Part shown: positions 63,821-64,000 of the stretch, in pieces
Layout: each line of letters opens with the position of its first letter
How positions within the stretch are numbered: the stretch's first letter is position 1
Source: Hybos culiciformis
Taxonomy: Eukaryota; Arthropoda; Insecta; Diptera; Hybotidae
Assembly (NCBI GenBank): GCA_964007475.1
Contig: OZ023274.1
Span: 79,619,303 to 79,683,302 of the forward strand
Reading direction: 5' to 3'
Length of the DNA: 64,000 bases
Program-made: the position numbers and the translations under genes
Notes under the pieces: generated by a model
What the model was told of the DNA's origin: nothing
Seen by the model: the letters and a program-made list of their open reading frames with translations, nothing else
The model's database searches: none

Positions 63821-64000
63821 GTGAGTTATTATAAATATTTGGTTTTGTTTTTAACAAATCTGTAGGATACAAGATTATATGAAATAAAAAGAAATTAATA
63901 TTTAATTCAAAATAAGGTCATCACATCTAGAATCAAAACCTCAAAATTTTGCTTTCTCTTATTATCCATCAAAAATATCATCAATCATCTGTCCCAAATG
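63821..64000 (+). other. Start of the next Epac intron, cut by the window edge
   Basis: The sequence opens with GTGAGT, in phase 0 after the codon for the final Lys of LRDRK. The remainder is AT-rich non-coding sequence running off the right edge. The next exon should begin with residues equivalent to YHL..., completing the DEP domain. Confidence 0.75.

Noticed and set aside
1..64000. CRISPR arrays, rRNA, tRNA genes or bacterial operons
   Set aside because: I looked for regular spaced repeats, tRNA cloverleaf boxes and rRNA-like GC-rich blocks and saw none; the exon/intron structure is eukaryotic.

Overview
This window is eukaryotic, almost certainly arthropod (insect) nuclear DNA. It is extremely AT-rich, full of homopolymer runs and interspersed non-autonomous transposons, and its protein-coding content lies in short exons with canonical GT/AG boundaries separated by very large introns. 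There are no bacterial-style operons, ribosome binding sites or CRISPR arrays. A 200-base run of N (42437-42636) is an assembly gap.

The backbone gene is on the + strand. Three exons (39094-39240, 58843-58903, 63636-63820) join in one reading frame. They encode the end of a cyclic-nucleotide-binding domain, a short linker, a proline/serine-rich linker and the start of a DEP domain. That order and the sequence match the N-terminal half of Epac (exchange protein directly activated by cAMP, a Rap guanine nucleotide exchange factor, RAPGEF3/4 class). The introns are about 19.6 kb and 4.7 kb. I see no further exon between about 4.6 kb and 39.1 kb, so much of that stretch is probably an upstream intron, or the upstream intron plus flanking DNA. 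The catalytic CDC25/REM half must lie beyond the right edge.

Other gene-like content: a 5'-truncated chymotrypsin-family serine protease pseudogene with two in-frame stops (4022-4558); a possible two-exon 93-residue gene nested in the large Epac intron (57048-57230 plus 57352-57450); and several weaker protein-like ORFs (for example 46373-46600 with a polyadenylation signal and A-tract, and 46937-47188 with a C-terminal membrane segment).

Mobile DNA: at least five foldback/MITE-like elements have recognisable terminal inverted repeats, and four have plausible target-site duplications: 3170-3586 (TAA), 12825-13641 (TTA), 20232-20404 (10 bp), 48474-48740 (TA); 9221-9646 has none that is clear. 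Next to one another lie a nearly perfect 180-bp palindrome (13825-14005) and an inverted-repeat-bounded minisatellite (14012-14352). A dispersed family of seven diverged copies (near 8.3, 18.9, 29.9, 32.6, 45.4, 51.8 and 61.9 kb) shares a core and a conserved end. Three of its copies carry independent short tandem duplications at the same internal site.

The most unusual non-coding stretch is 28745-29060, a roughly 300-bp sequence-complex, GC-richer island in otherwise AT-rich DNA. It holds paired GATA-like sites, a nuclear-receptor-like site and two inverted repeats. It is a candidate regulatory module or alternative first exon. I did not find evidence of a wholly new biological system.
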